NCBI RefSeq assembly: GCF_905171765.1
Contig: NC_053395.1
Location: forward strand, 183,290,156 to 183,354,155
Source of the DNA: Bufo bufo
Taxonomy: Eukaryota; Chordata; Amphibia; Anura; Bufonidae
Length of the DNA stretch: 64,000 nucleotides
Direction: 5' to 3'
Shown here: positions 34,000-45,612 of the stretch, in pieces
How positions within the stretch are numbered: the first letter of the stretch is position 1
How the letters are laid out: every line of letters starts with the position of its first letter
The notes under the pieces: model-generated
The model's database searches: none
Told to the model about the DNA's origin: nothing
The model's input: the letters and a program-made list of their open reading frames with translations, nothing else
Made by a program: the position numbers and the translations under genes

Positions 34000-34771
34000 A
34001 GAATGGTTGGTACTTGGTAAACCAATGTACAGGTAGTCAGAGCCAGGTTTACATTAGCCCCCAACTCCATTTGCTGAAAGGTTAGTGCAGCAGATGAAAG
34101 ACACATCATACTTTCCTGGAAGATGTCTAGCAGTGCCATCAACTCAGAAACAAGGCCAAGCGACTCAACTATGCAGGTAAACATAGGAACTAGAGTGCAG
34201 AAAAATGTCAGCAGGTGCTCTAGACTAATGAGTCAAAATTTAAAATATTTGGCTGTAAAAGAAGGCAGTTTCTTCGCTGAAGGGCCGGAGAGTGTACAAT
34301 AATGAGTATCTGCAGGCAACGGTGAAGCATGGTGGAGGTTCCTTGAAAGTTTCAGTCTGCATTTCAGCAATTGGAGTTGGGGATTTTGTCAGGATTAAGG
34401 GTGTCCTGAGAAATACAGCCAGATAATACCCATCATGCAATACTATCAAGGTGTCTGATTGGCTCCAAAAGTAGTCTGCAGCAGGACAATGACCCCAAAC
34501 ACACAGCCAATGTCTTAAGAAGTATCTTCAGCTTAAAGAAAAACAAGGAGTTCTGAAAGTGATGATATGGCCCCCACAGAACCCTGATCTCAACATCATT
34601 CAGACTGTCTGGGATTACATGAAAAGACAGAAGGATTTGAGCGACATGTGGTTAATTTCCCAAGATGTCTGCAATAACCTCCCTGCCAAGTTCCTTCACA
34701 AACTGTGTGCAAGTGTACCTAGAAGAACTGATGCTGTTCTGAAGGCAAAGGGAGGTCACACCAAATATTGA
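34000..34771 (+). pseudogene. old Tc1/mariner transposase relic
   Basis: Conceptual translation across stops and frameshifts shows QQDNDPKHTANV near 34480, IWPPQNPDLN near 34564 and WDYMKRQKDL near 34610, ending at TDAVLKAKGGHTKY before the stop at 34769. The usual catalytic Glu after NP is replaced (NIIQTVW). The N-terminal half is mostly unrecognisable and no paired ends were found. Confidence 0.75.
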
Positions 34772-35092
34772 TCTGATTTAGATTTCTCATTTACTCATTC
34801 ACTTTGACTTTTGTTAACTGATAATCCATTAACATTTTTAGTTAAGTTTTTTTTTTTTTGATGCAATGTAAATAAAGATATGAGTAATATAGATGATTTA
34901 TTTACAAGAAAGCTACTACTATATTATAGTATAATACAAGATTTATCAGTTTATGTTGCCTTTGTGTGATCTTTATTTACCCATTTGATCATTTCAATAA
35001 AAGGCCGTTCCTTACTAAATTAATCAAGTTACTTTCTCGGAATAAAAGAAGAAACTTGCAAAATATATAAGCTTCTGCTTTGGAGAATAACT
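34772..35092. other. AT-rich, no gene
   Basis: Low-complexity flank of the Tc1 relic. Confidence 0.4.
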
Positions 35093-35229
35093 TTATGTAA
35101 CAGGGGCGTAGCTAGAAATGACTGGGCCCCATAGCAAAAAAAATTTATGGGCCCCCCCCCCTCCCGGATCTCCCACCCCCACATACCTATCGGACCTCCT
35201 ACCCCAACATCCCCACACCACACTATTAA

Positions 35230-35719
35230 AGGGATTTTGTCATCAGATTTAACCCCTCTAACCTAAACATATGCTCATGTCCAGACTAATAAGAAGAAAC
35301 CTAAGCTGGCCTTATTAAACCTCACTGTGGCTCTATTTGCCCAAAAAACAGGTTTTTATAACCTGTCAATCACTTACTTAAGGTGCCCAGGGTGAGGTCC
35401 GTTAATACAGGGTGCCCGGCCGCACCCCTTGCTGTCCGTTGCCCAGCGCCGCCTTCCCTGTCTTCAGTGCCGCCTTCTACAGCTCAGCGCCGCCTCCGCA
35501 ATCCTTCCCGTCCCAGACGGCAAGGGGTGTGGTCGGGGACCCTGTATTAACGGACCGCCCCTTGGGCACCTTAAGTAAGTGATTGACAGGTTATAAAAAC
35601 CAGTTTTTTGGGCAAATAGAGCCACAGTGAGGTTTAATAAGGCCAGCTTAGGTTTCTTCTTATTAGTCTGGACATGAGCATATGCTTAGGTTAGAGGGGT
35701 TAAATCTGACAGAATCCCT
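35230..35719. mobile_element. piggyBac-like palindromic MITE
   Basis: TTAA at 35226-35229 and 35720-35723. AGGGATTTTGTCATCAG at the left pairs with the right end; arms continue through CCTGTCAATCACTTACTTAA and its inverse. Confidence 0.88.
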
Positions 35720-35729
35720 TTAAATAATG

Positions 35730-35886
35730 CAGCTGCGCCTCCCAGGCTTGAGCAGGTATATGTGTGAATATGGATTAGGGAAGATGCCGAGATCTGGCTG
35801 TACCTCACTGTGAGGTACAGCCGGATCTCAGCATCTTCCCTATTCACACATATACCTGCTCAAGCCTGGCAGGCACAGCTGCATTA
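35730..35886. repeat. long near-perfect hairpin
   Basis: ATGCAGCTG at 35727 through GCTGTACCTCACTG pairs with the following half to about 35886. It includes GCTTGAGCAGGTATATGTGT and its exact inverse. Roughly 75-bp arms with almost no loop. Confidence 0.88.
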
Positions 35887-35896
35887 TGTAATAGTG

Positions 35897-36610
35897 TGGT
35901 GTGCGCCCCCCCAACATAATAAACATTGGTGGCGCAGTGCGCCCCCCCAACACCCCAGTATAATAAACATTGGTGGCGCAGTGCGCCCCCCCCCAACACC
36001 CCAGTATAATAAACATTGGTGGCGCAGTGCGCCCCCCCAACATAATAAACATTGGTGGCGCAGTGCGCCCCCCCAACATAATAAACATTGGTGGCGCAGT
36101 GCGCCCCCCTCTCCCTAGTATAATAAACATATAAACATTGGTGGTGCAGTGCGCCCCCCCCAACACCCCAGTATAATAAACATTGGTGGCGCGGTGCGCC
36201 CCCCCAACATAATAAACATTGGTGGCGCAGTGCGCCCCCCCAACATAATAAACATTGGTGGCGCAGTGCGCCCCCCTCTCCCTAGTATAATAAACATATA
36301 AACATTGGTGGTGCAGTGCGCCCCCCAACACCCCAGTATAATAAACATTGGTGGTGCGGTGCGCCCCCCCAACATAATAAACATTGGTGGCGCAGTGCGC
36401 CCCCCCCAACACCCCAGTATAATAAACATTGGTGGCACAGTGCGCCCCCCCCCCCAACACCCCAGTATAATAAACATTGGTGGGCAGTGCGCCCCCCCCC
36501 CCAACACCCCAGTATAATAAACATTGGTGGCACAGTGCGCCCCCCCCCAACACCCCAGTATAATAAACATTGGTGGCACAGTGCGCCCCCCCCCCCCCCA
36601 ACATAATAAA
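35897..36610. repeat. GCGCCCCCCC minisatellite, forward array
   Basis: About 18 units of AATAAACATTGGTGGCGCAG followed by TGCGCCCCCCC and either CAACAT or CAACACCCCAGTAT. Length variation comes from the C-run and the optional extra segment. All long frames in both directions here are artefacts. Confidence 0.95.
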
Positions 36611-36614
36611 CATT

Positions 36615-36925
36615 GGTGGGCAGTGCCAATGAGGGTTAAAAAAATAAATAAAAATTAGCTCACCACCTCCAATTGATCGCGTAGCAGCCGGTCTTCTGTA
36701 CTTTCTTCAGGACCTGTCAAAGGACCTGTGGTGATGTCACTGAGCTCATCACATGATACATCACATGATCCATCACCATGGTAATGGACCATGTGATGGA
36801 GGCTGGAGCTCAGTGACGTCACCACAGGTCCTGAAGAAAGTATAGGAGACCGGCAGCAGCTACGCGATCAATTGGAGGAGGTGAGTTAATTTTTTATTTT
36901 TTAACCCTCATTGGCACTGCCCACT
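36615..36925. repeat. palindrome between the opposing arrays
   Basis: GGCAGTGCCAATGAGGGTTAA on the left is mirrored by TTAACCCTCATTGGCACTGCC on the right. CACCACAGGTCCTGAAGAAAG mirrors the left inner arm. Confidence 0.85.
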
Positions 36926-36929
36926 GCCC

Positions 36930-37133
36930 ACCAATGTTTATTATACTGGGGGGGGGGCCGCACTCAATGTTTATTATACTTGGGGGGGGGGGTCCACCGC
37001 ACTCAATGTTTATTATACTGGGGGGGGCCGCACTCAATGTTTATTATACTGGGGGGGGGGCCGCACTCAATGTTTATTATACTGGGGGGGGGCCGCACTC
37101 AATGTTTATTATACTGGGGGGAGGGCGCACTCA
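36930..37133. repeat. same minisatellite in reverse orientation
   Basis: CAATGTTTATTATACT plus GGGGGGGGCCGCACT repeats about six times. This is the complement of the forward array core, so the two arrays face each other. Confidence 0.88.
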
Positions 37134-37137
37134 ATGT

Positions 37138-37345
37138 CAATGAAGATAACTGAGCTGTTAATACAAATACAGGAGGCGGGTGCCGGAATCAAATAGCTGC
37201 ACCCGACCTCTATGACAGGGAGCTGCGGCACCTGAGGGGTTAACTGCCGCTGATCGCAGCTCCCTGTCATAGAGGTCGGGTGCCGCTATTTGATTCCAGC
37301 ACCCGCCTCCTGTATTTGTATTAACAGCTCAGTTATCTTCATTGG
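37138..37345. repeat. second palindrome of the hAT element
   Basis: TGAAGATAACTGAGCTGTTA pairs with TAACAGCTCAGTTATCTTCA. The arms continue through GGTGCCGGAATCAAATAGC to a short loop near 37243. Confidence 0.9.
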
Positions 37346-37595
37346 TGGCGCAGTGCGCCCCTCCCCTCCCCTCCCGTCCCTGTCCCTCTTCTTATTGGCC
37401 GCGGCGGCAGCAGCACAGGGGGGAGGGAGAGACCATCTGGAGCCCTGCCCCTATCACAGCGCCACGCCTGGCCCACTCGCCACATATTTTTTATTTATTT
37501 TTTTTAATCCTCAGTCGCGGTGGGCCCCCAGTGGCGTAGGGCCCCATAGCCATTGCTATGGCTGCTATGGCGATCCCTACGCCACTGTTATGTAA

Positions 37596-37882
37596 TAAGG
37601 TGCCACAATCAGCTAAAATCTCTGGCAGCAAGTGTCCCAACTCCTTTGCAGCACCACCACAGGAGAAATGGAGCATTACACCTGTATAAACCAATGCATG
37701 GACATGTCGAGTCCTCCAAAACTGGTTGATAGATAGAGCTCCAAATACTGGACCACCCTCTATTAGCTCTGGAATTACTTAACAAAGATTGCACTGTATT
37801 ATGGATTTTGTAATCAGAATATATTTTTGCCTTGAGATTTTGCATCTGCTTTACTAAATGATTGGACACGGCCTTGGCAAAC
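37596..37882. other. no gene recognised
   Basis: Short spacer between two elements. Confidence 0.4.
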
Positions 37883-37885
37883 TAA

Positions 37886-40390
37886 GGCTACATGCACATG
37901 ACAGTGAAAAAAACAACAGTTAAAAATGGACACAATGTCAGTTTTTTATGACCGTTTTTCAACCCTTTGTTCATCCATTTCTGTCTGTTTTTAATGGCCG
38001 TTAAAAAATTAATTGCATAGTCTTTTTTATTTAAAAATCCCAGCCCCTGCAGTGCCCTCAGCATATATTATGGTCCCCCATAGTGCCTCCAGTATTATAA
38101 ATGTTGGCCTCCCATAGTCCCCCTAGTATTATAACTGGCCTTCCAAAGCACCACCAGAAGCACATTTGCCCCTATTTTGTCCTCAGTGTATATAGTAACA
38201 TAGTAAATAAGGCCGAAAAAAGACATTTGTCCATCCAGTTCGCCTGTTATCCTGCAAGTTGATCCAGAGAAAGGCAAAAAAAAAAAAACTGTGAGGTAGA
38301 AGCCAATTTTCCCCAATTAAGGGGAAAAAATTTCTTCCTGACTCCATTCAGGCAATCAGATAACTCCCTGGATCAACGACCCCTCTCTAGTAGCTATAGC
38401 CTGTAATATTATTACGCTCCAGAAATACATCCAGGCCCCTCTTTAACTCTTTTAGTGAACTCACCATCACCACCTCCTCAGGCAGAGAGTTCCATAGTCT
38501 CACTGCTCTTACCGTAAAGAATCCTTTTCTATGTTTGTGTACAAACCTTCTTTCCTCCAGACGCAGAGGTTGTCCCCTTGTCACAGTCACAGTCCTGGGG
38601 ATAAATAGATGATGGGATAGATCTCTGTACTGACCTCTGATATATTTATACATAGTAATTAGATCTCCCCTCAGTCGTCTTTTTTCTAAAGTGAAATAAC
38701 CCTAATTTTGATAATCTTTCAGGGTACTGTAGTTGCCCCATTCCAGTTATTACTTTAGTTGCCCTCCTCTGAATCCTCTCCAGCTCTGCTATGTCTGCCT
38801 TGTTCACAGGAGCCCAGAACTGTACATAGTACTCCATGTGTGGTCTGACTAGTGATTCGTAAAGTGGTAGGACTATGTTCTCATCACGGGCATTTATGCC
38901 CCTTTTGATGCAACCCATTATCTTATTGGCCTTGGCAGCAGCTGCCTGACACTGGTTTTTGCAGCTTAGTTTGCTGTTCACTAAAATTTTCCATGTCAGT
39001 GTTACCCAGTGTTTTACCATTTAGTATGTACGGGTGACTTGTATTATTCCTACCCATGTGCATAACCTTACATTTGTCAGTGTTAAACCTCAACTGCCAC
39101 TTATCTGCTCAAGCCTCCAATCTATCCAGATCCCTCTGTAGTAGTATCCTGTCCTCTTCCGTGTCAATTACTTTACACAGTTTAGTGTCAGCTGCAAAAA
39201 TTTATATTTTACTGTGCAAGCCTTCTACAAGATCATTAATAAATATACTGAAGAGAATAGGGCCCAATACTGACCCCTGAGGTACCCCACTAGTGACAGT
39301 GACCTAATCTGAGTGTGTACCATTAATAACCACCCTCTGTTTTCTATCACTCAGCCAGTTACTTACCCACATACAGACGTTTTCTCCCAGTCCGAGCATT
39401 CTCATTTTATATACTAACCTTTTATGCGGTACAGTGTCAAATGCTTTGGAGAAGTCCATATATACGACATCCATTGATTCGCCGCTGTCAAGTCTAGAAC
39501 TTACCTCCTTGATTAAATTAGTTTGGCATGACCGATCCCTCATGAAGCCATGCTGATATGGTGTTATTTGCTTATTCTCATTGAGGTACTCCAAGATAGC
39601 ATCTCTCAGAAAACCTTCAAACAGTTTACCCACAACAAATGTTAAACTTACCGGCCTATAGTTTCCAGGCTCTGTTTTTGGACCCTTTTTGAATATTGGC
39701 ACCACATTTGCTATGCGCCAATCCTGTGGAACACTCCCTATGCTCCATAGTGTCCTCAGTATATATATTCCCCTATATATATATAATGGTCCCCATCCCT
39801 GGTAGTGTTGATTATAAAAAAAAAACTCCCCTTATCCACTTGCATACGCCGGGACACTCACTGGAAGCAGCAGATTGATCATGTGACATCATCTCACTGG
39901 GAGAGCAGGTCCTGCTGCATCCAGTGAGGAGCAAGTGTCCCTGTGCGTGCAAGTTAATTAGGTGAGTATTTTTATTTATTTTTTTAACCCCTGAAAGTCA
40001 ATTTTTTGACTAGTGTATCTAATGGTACACATGGGGACACTCACTCTTCACTGGAAGAAGCAGGTTAATCATTCGACGTCATGCTGGGAGCTCATGTCCT
40101 GCTGCATTCCAGTGAGCAGCGAGTGTCCCCGCATGTGCAAGTAAATGAGTATTTTTTTATGCTTTTAACCCCTTTTTCCTAGTGTAGCCATTTTGAACGG
40201 CTGTTAGATAGGTGCACTTCTATCTAAACGGCCGTTAAAAACAATCTCATTGATTTCAATGGTCCGTCTGACCACGAAAAGACATGTCCTATTTTTTAAT
40301 GGCCGTTACCAAAACGGCCATGTGAATCGCCCCATAGACTTCAATAGGTTGCAAAAATGGCCCATATTTCACGCTCTTATGCACGTAGCC
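37886..40390. mobile_element. Harbinger-type element carrying a LINE fragment
   Basis: GGCTACATGCACATGA on the left and the inverse of GGCTACGTGCATAAGA on the right, flanked by TAA at 37883-37885 and 40391-40393. Excluding the LINE at about 38195-39751, the element is under 1 kb and noncoding, with repeated CATAGTG and CCTCAGTATAT text. Confidence 0.72.
38195..39751 (-). pseudogene. 5'-truncated CR1/L2-like non-LTR retrotransposon
   Basis: Minus-strand reverse-transcriptase segment. From 39705 down: IFKKGPKTEPGNYRPVSLT, YQHGFMRDRSCQTNL and DVVYMDFSKAFDTVPH (39705-39304), then across stops [14 protein letters not shown] and FAADTKLCKV, where the usual FADD box reads FAAD, so one catalytic Asp is lost. 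Later frames give ANKIMGCIKRGI, LVRPHMEY (39020-38646) and RKGFFTVRAVRLWNSLPEEVV (38653-38387). The endonuclease half is absent, as expected for 5' truncation. Similar GTCCTCAGTRTATATA strings at 38179-38194 and 39752-39767 may be a target duplication, but the host repeats that motif, so this is uncertain. Confidence 0.88.
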
Positions 40391-40393
40391 TAA

Positions 40394-41383
40394 GTAAGAT
40401 TTACAAGTCGTTTAAATATTATAACTGAAGCACAAGCTTGGGGGACCATATACATAAAAAATAACTACCAGAAGGAACAAAATTCCCAGTAGGAAAGATG
40501 ACGTAATTTGTGACCTGCCATGGATTGCGCCACTTGAGCAGGCTTGATAAATGGACCTTTTAGGCAAATAAGTTAAACAACAAAAATGTGACATTTTAGA
40601 TGAAAATATATCTCAATCTATTGTTTAAAACTCATACTCCTTCAATTAAATGAAGATTCATGACATAGTCACATATTTCCTTGTCAAATAAATGATGTCT
40701 CACATCAGCTACCACACCAATTCCTACGTATAGAAACAGGGATTTAGAAATTTATCACGTTCGTAAAATGTGAGAGACAAACGGTGGTAGTCAATAAAAT
40801 ACACTTGTCAGCTAGCATGCATCTTGGAGACTCAACCACTACACATCACAAGTCATGATTGAAGGCTTGTGTCTCCAACAGTCAGCAGCTGTGAAATGAG
40901 TTGCGATAAGTTCCAATCCAAGATAACGTACAATGAATTTGGGAATGAAGAGCAAATGTATGCAGAAGAAAGAGCATCAAGGTAAAAAATGACCGGCGAG
41001 GACCACTTCCTAAAACTGGAGACTCCATCGATACTTTCAAATAGAATTCCTTCCTCTTCTCTTTATCAATCAGCATTTATAGTATGCAGCCGTATGACAT
41101 CTGTGTGTTGGGTGGCACTGGATTGCATATTTTTTTTGCACAGCAGCACAGAGTATTTGACAGTACTCGTGGTCATGCTTATTCACTATAGGAAAAGTCG
41201 CCGGCCTCTTTGGTCTCCGGGACTGTGGGAGGGCAGATAGGCTAGTGTTTTTCCCTATAGTATGCAACCACGACCACCACTGATGGATTGTAGGGTGGTC
41301 GTAACCATGGAACTGTGCAGTGTGTAATGTGATGTAAAATGAATCCAGCCAGCAAAGGAAGCAATAAGGACAATTACAATACA
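40394..41383. other. no gene recognised
   Basis: No element ends or supported coding frame found in about 1 kb. Confidence 0.4.
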
Positions 41384-41391
41384 TTAGTAAG

Positions 41392-41727
41392 CAGTGAGGG
41401 CCAGTTCGCATTGTTCGCCCGCGAACACATGCGAGCTGCCATCTTTTTTCACAAGTCCGGCGAGGCACAGGTAAGCCCTTACCTGTGCCTGTGACGCAAG
41501 CCGGTCTGAAAACAAATGCGGTCATCAGGAGCAGGCAGTTCCGAGAACAGCCCGATGAAGGCCCCCCAGTGGCTGTTCTCGGAACTGCCTGCTCCCGCTG
41601 ACCGCACTTGTCTTCAGACCGACTCACGCACAGGCACAGGTAAGGGCTTACCTGTGCCTTGCCGGACTGAAAAAAGATAACAGCCCGCATATGTTCGTGG
41701 GCGAACAATGCAAACTGGCCATCACTG
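41392..41727. mobile_element. hAT foldback MITE
   Basis: CAGTGAGGGCCAGTTCGC and the complement of CAGTGATGGCCAGTTTGC. The 8-bp duplication TTAGTAAG is perfect at 41384-41391 and 41728-41735. The arms pair nearly end to end around CCCGATGAAGGCC. The minus-strand frame across it is spurious. Confidence 0.95.
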
Positions 41728-41735
41728 TTAGTAAG

Positions 41736-42276
41736 TGCCTTGTATGAACTTTGTCTACATGATCAATGCTATTTGCTGAAGTGAGACAACCCCTTTAAAT
41801 CTATCACATTTACATAAAGCCATAATTGTATTAACACATGCAGGTTTTGAGTATTTTCTTTCAAGCATTGTTACACTGCATCAAAGCATCACCACATGAC
41901 GGGGGAAATATGAATGCACCCTAATATGCCAAGTGAATAAAGTATAGGGGAATCCGATTCATACCTTAATGATATCAAAATCATCATTGATCTGCGCAGA
42001 AGAGAAGAAGGGTTTTCAGGTGTAAAGTCAGCAATTTTCTAATTAGGTAAATTAGCATGGTCATTAAAATTTGTGACAGCCCTTCTAGAGCTTGTTTTAT
42101 GACTGCTCTTGAGATATCCTCAGCTTGCCAAGTTCAAGGCTGAGCTTTAAAATCTTTTTTTTTTAAATGGTTCTTCCTCTCATGAAATATTGCCAGGCTG
42201 CTGTTGCAAGAACAAGAAAAATGGCTTTCAGTATATAATTAGAAGAATAATATACATATTGCAATATCTACCTTTC
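41736..42276. other. no gene recognised
   Basis: Nothing supported. Confidence 0.4.
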
Positions 42277-42280
42277 TTAA

Positions 42281-42684
42281 AGGGGTTTTCCAAGAATTAG
42301 ATTCTGATGACCTATCCACAAGATAGGGCATCAACATCAGATCACTGGAGGTCCGATATCCAACACCCCCAATGATCAGCTGTACCAGAAGCCACCAGTG
42401 CCAAAAACTATACAATGGACAGAACTAGAAGCCAAAGGCTCCATCCACTGTGTAGTGGCTTTGTTCGGGTACTGCAGCATTCAATGGGCACTGAGCTGCT
42501 GTATGCTGACACCAAAAACTACCAAGTGGGCAGAGCCTTCTGTCTCCAATTTCGTCAACTGCATAGTTCCCAACAGCTGCTGGAACTGATTGGTTAGGGT
42601 ACTGAATGTTGGACCCACCCCAGTCTGATATTGATGACCTAACTTAAGGAGAGGTGATCAATACCTAAGTCCCGGAAAACTCAT
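42281..42684. mobile_element. piggyBac-like MITE
   Basis: TTAA at 42277-42280, end AGGGGTTTTCC, and right end GGAAAACTCA before TTAA at 42685-42688. It shares that TTAA with the next element. Confidence 0.65.
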
Positions 42685-42688
42685 TTAA

Positions 42689-42968
42689 AGAGCATCTGTC
42701 ATCAGATTTGTACCTATGAAACTGGCTGACCTGTTACATGTGGGCTTGGCAGCTGAAGGCATCTGTGTTGGTCCAGTTGCAGAGAGAGCAGAGCCTCTAG
42801 GTGTAATGGCAACGCCCCTGTTGCTCCTAGAGGCTCATTTGCATATATGAAAACATCATTTTTCTTGGCACGTATGAACATGGGACCAACACAGATGCCT
42901 TCAGCTGCCAAGAGCACATGTAACAGGTCAGCCAGTTTCATAGGTACAAATCTGCTGACAGATGCCCT
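42689..42968. mobile_element. piggyBac-like palindromic MITE
   Basis: AGAGCATCTGTCATCAG and the near inverse of AGGGCATCTGTCAGCAG, with TTAA at 42685-42688 and 42969-42972. Arms continue through GTACCTATGAAACTGGCTGA. Confidence 0.92.
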
Positions 42969-42972
42969 TTAA

Positions 42973-43298
42973 GGTGACTCTATGTAAGGAATGGATAAGA
43001 CCCTTACTAAAATCATCTTTTTGGGTAGTTTATATGGCTTTGCACTCAAGGGTGGCAGAAGGAAACACATGGACACAGTTGTAACAGGAAAAAAGCATAT
43101 GGTTACAGTCTCTCCGAGGGCATAGGCTTAGTCAGTGGCAACAGAAAAAATCAACACAGTCCTTTTAAAGGACAACAGCTTTGAGGAGTTTCAGAGTAGC
43201 TGCAATGAAGATGGCCGTATCCCACTTATCCACCACATATCTTAGGGTGGAATAAATCACAATCTGCACAGTCTCTAACAGGCCGCGATAGTCCTATA
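42973..43298. other. no gene recognised
   Basis: Spacer; the last bases form the left target duplication of the next element. Confidence 0.4.
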
Positions 43299-43904
43299 CT
43301 TGCAGTTAGAGCTGAGCGAATTTCTCAAAAATTTGATTCGGTCGGTTCGCCGAATTTTCCGAAAAGATTCGATCCAAATTAATTAGTGGTGAATCGCATA
43401 AAAAAATAGCTATTTCCTGGCTGCAGAGAGCCTTTATAGTGGTGTAGAACACTGTGCCTTGCAGCAACACGCATTGTGAGTCTGCTGTGGTGGTGAAACA
43501 ATACTGTGAGTCAGTATGACATGCAGATGACAGGCGTCGCTCTTAGAATCACTGCACACTTCACTTATTTGGGCAGTTACGGGGCCAAAACTGACCAAAT
43601 AACTCAAGTGTGAACTCAGCCTTACAGGTCGATGTTAGCGTCAGGTATAAAGAACTGTGTAGAGGCCCAAGATCCTACTATAGCGTGAAAGAGCGCACTT
43701 CTTTTACACCATCGTCAGCTGATTCCACATAGATGTCTACAGAACCTGTTCTATTAAACGCTTATACAAGTAGAACCCCCCTGACAGAGTTGAGAGGGTG
43801 TCAGCAGTAAGTTTGTGTTGACGTCACTGATTATTTTGCCCTTCCTCTGATCTGTCAGAACAATAACCCCCAAAAAAACTGATCATGTCTGTTGAGCATC
43901 CGCC

Positions 43905-43985
43905 TTCACTCGGTCAGCATTTGGTCAGTAATCCATCAGTATTGCTAATGCCCAAAAAAACAGGAGTGGATCCAAAACAGAGATG
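43905..43985. repeat. duplicated 80-bp segment, first copy
   Basis: CCTTCACTCGGTCAGCATTT through GGATCCAAAACAGAGA recurs at 45475-45556 within the same element, and at about 11000-11085 in element 1. Confidence 0.85.
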
Positions 43986-44234
43986 ACACGTGAATGAAAT
44001 AATTGCATGTCTTCTGTGTTTTGTACCTACTACTGCTTTTGGCTACCAAATCATAAGCCAATTCTGATGGGACCATACAGGCCTTACAGCTGCTACACAG
44101 ACAGGATCCGTTGTGTGTCTCATTATTTCAACCTTCTGACAGATCAGAAGAATGGTCAAATAAATGATGACGTCAACCAGGCCAAAAAGGCAAAATAGTG
44201 GCCCAGTCATGAAGTAGGGAGGGTGGGAACAGCA

Positions 44235-45125
44235 TGAGAAGTCCACAGAGTGGTCCAATGACATAGTGTGGAGGTGGCAGCAGCATCAGGAGACCACAGC
44301 GTGGCAAGGTGACATAGTGTGGAGGTGGCAGCAGCATCAGGAGACCACAGAGTGGCAAGATGACATAGTGTGGAGGTGTCAGCAGCTTCAGGAGATCACA
44401 GAGTGGTAAGGTGACATAGTGTGGAGGTGGCAGCAGCATCAGGAGACTACAGAGTGGCAAGGTGACATAGTGTGGAGGTGGCAGCAGCATCAGGAGACCA
44501 CTGAGTGGCAGGGTGACACAGTGTGGAGGTGGCAGCAGCATCAGGAGACCACAGAATGGCAAGGTGACATAGTGTTGAGGTAGCAGCAGCATCAGGAGAC
44601 CACAGAGTGTCAAGGTGGCATAGTGTGGAGGTGTCAGCAGCATCAGGAGATCACAGAGTGGCAAGGTGACATAGTGTGGAGGTGGCAGCAGCATGAGGAG
44701 ACCACAGAGTGGCAAGTTGACATAGTGTGGAGGTATCAGCAGCATCAGGAGACCACAGAGTAGCAAAGTGACACAGTGTGGAGGTGGCAGCAGCATCAGG
44801 AGACCACAGAGTGGCAAGGTGACATAGTGTGGAGGTGTCAGCAGCATCAGGAGACCACAGAGTGGCAAGGTGATATAGTGTGGGGGTGGCAGCAGCATGA
44901 GGAGACCACAGAGTGGCAAGGTGACATAGTGTGGAGGTGTCAGTAGCAACAGGAGACCACAGAGTGGCAAAGTGACACAGTGTGGAGGTGGCAGCAGCAT
45001 CAGGAGACCACAGAGTGGCAAGGTGACATAGTATGGAGGTGGCAGCAGCATCAGCAGACCACAGAGTGGCAAGGTGATATAGTGTGGGGGTGGCAGCAGC
45101 ATCAGGAGACCACAAAGTGAACCGG
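44235..45125. repeat. 51-bp minisatellite, about 17 copies
   Basis: Unit GTGGCAGCAGCATCAGGAGA plus CCACAGAGTGGCAAGG and TGACATAGTGTGGAG. Because 51 is 17 codons, it keeps long false frames open on the minus strand with a 17-residue Leu/Pro-rich period. Confidence 0.95.
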
Positions 45126-45612
45126 TGACAGAGTGACAGAGGTGGGTGGCACTAACAGTACCCGCTGATGATGGTGGGTGTAAGAAGGAGCACTTGGCAT
45201 CAGATGTGTGGCATCAGGCAGGTGGCAGCATCAGAATAGTAGTTGAGGCAGATAGCCAGAAGAAACCTGTCTCTTTTGTCAAGGTTTGGGTGAGGCAGCA
45301 TGGATGATCTAATCTAATGCATCAGGCATTGGTGGGTGGAAATCCTGGCTGATCCACGCCTAATTCGTCTTGACAAAGGCCAGTCTCTCCACATTTTGGG
45401 TGGAAATGCAAGCTCTCCTTGGGTAACTATGGCACCCACCGCACTAAACACCCCCTCTGATCCCACATATCGGCCTTCACTCGGTCAGCATTTGGTCAGT
45501 AATCCATCAGTATTGCTAATGCCCAAAAAAAACAGGAGTGGATCCAAAACAGAGACAGCTTTTCCAAGGCAAACTCTGCCAGTTGCGGCCACAAATCCAG
45601 TTTGGCTGGCCA

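Larger units (their letters stand above)
35101..37587. mobile_element. hAT element built of nested palindromes
   Basis: CAGGGGCGTAGCTAG on the left and the complement of CAGTGGCGTAGGGATC on the right, with TTATGTAA duplicated at 35093-35100 and 37588-37595. Inside, in order: a piggyBac MITE (35230-35719), a hairpin (35730-35886), a minisatellite (35897-36610), a palindrome (36615-36925), the minisatellite in reverse (36930-37133) and a second palindrome (37138-37345). No transposase. Confidence 0.93.

Noticed and set aside
35840..36613. 257-codon repetitive frame on the minus strand and its neighbours
   Set aside because: Product of a minisatellite with C-runs; changes frame with run length; not a protein.
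41070..41708. 212-codon minus-strand frame
   Set aside because: Runs through a palindromic hAT MITE and its flank; no recognisable domain.
44173..45102. 309-codon Leu/Pro-rich frame on the minus strand
   Set aside because: The 51-bp repeat unit is a multiple of three, so any stop-free unit gives a long frame.
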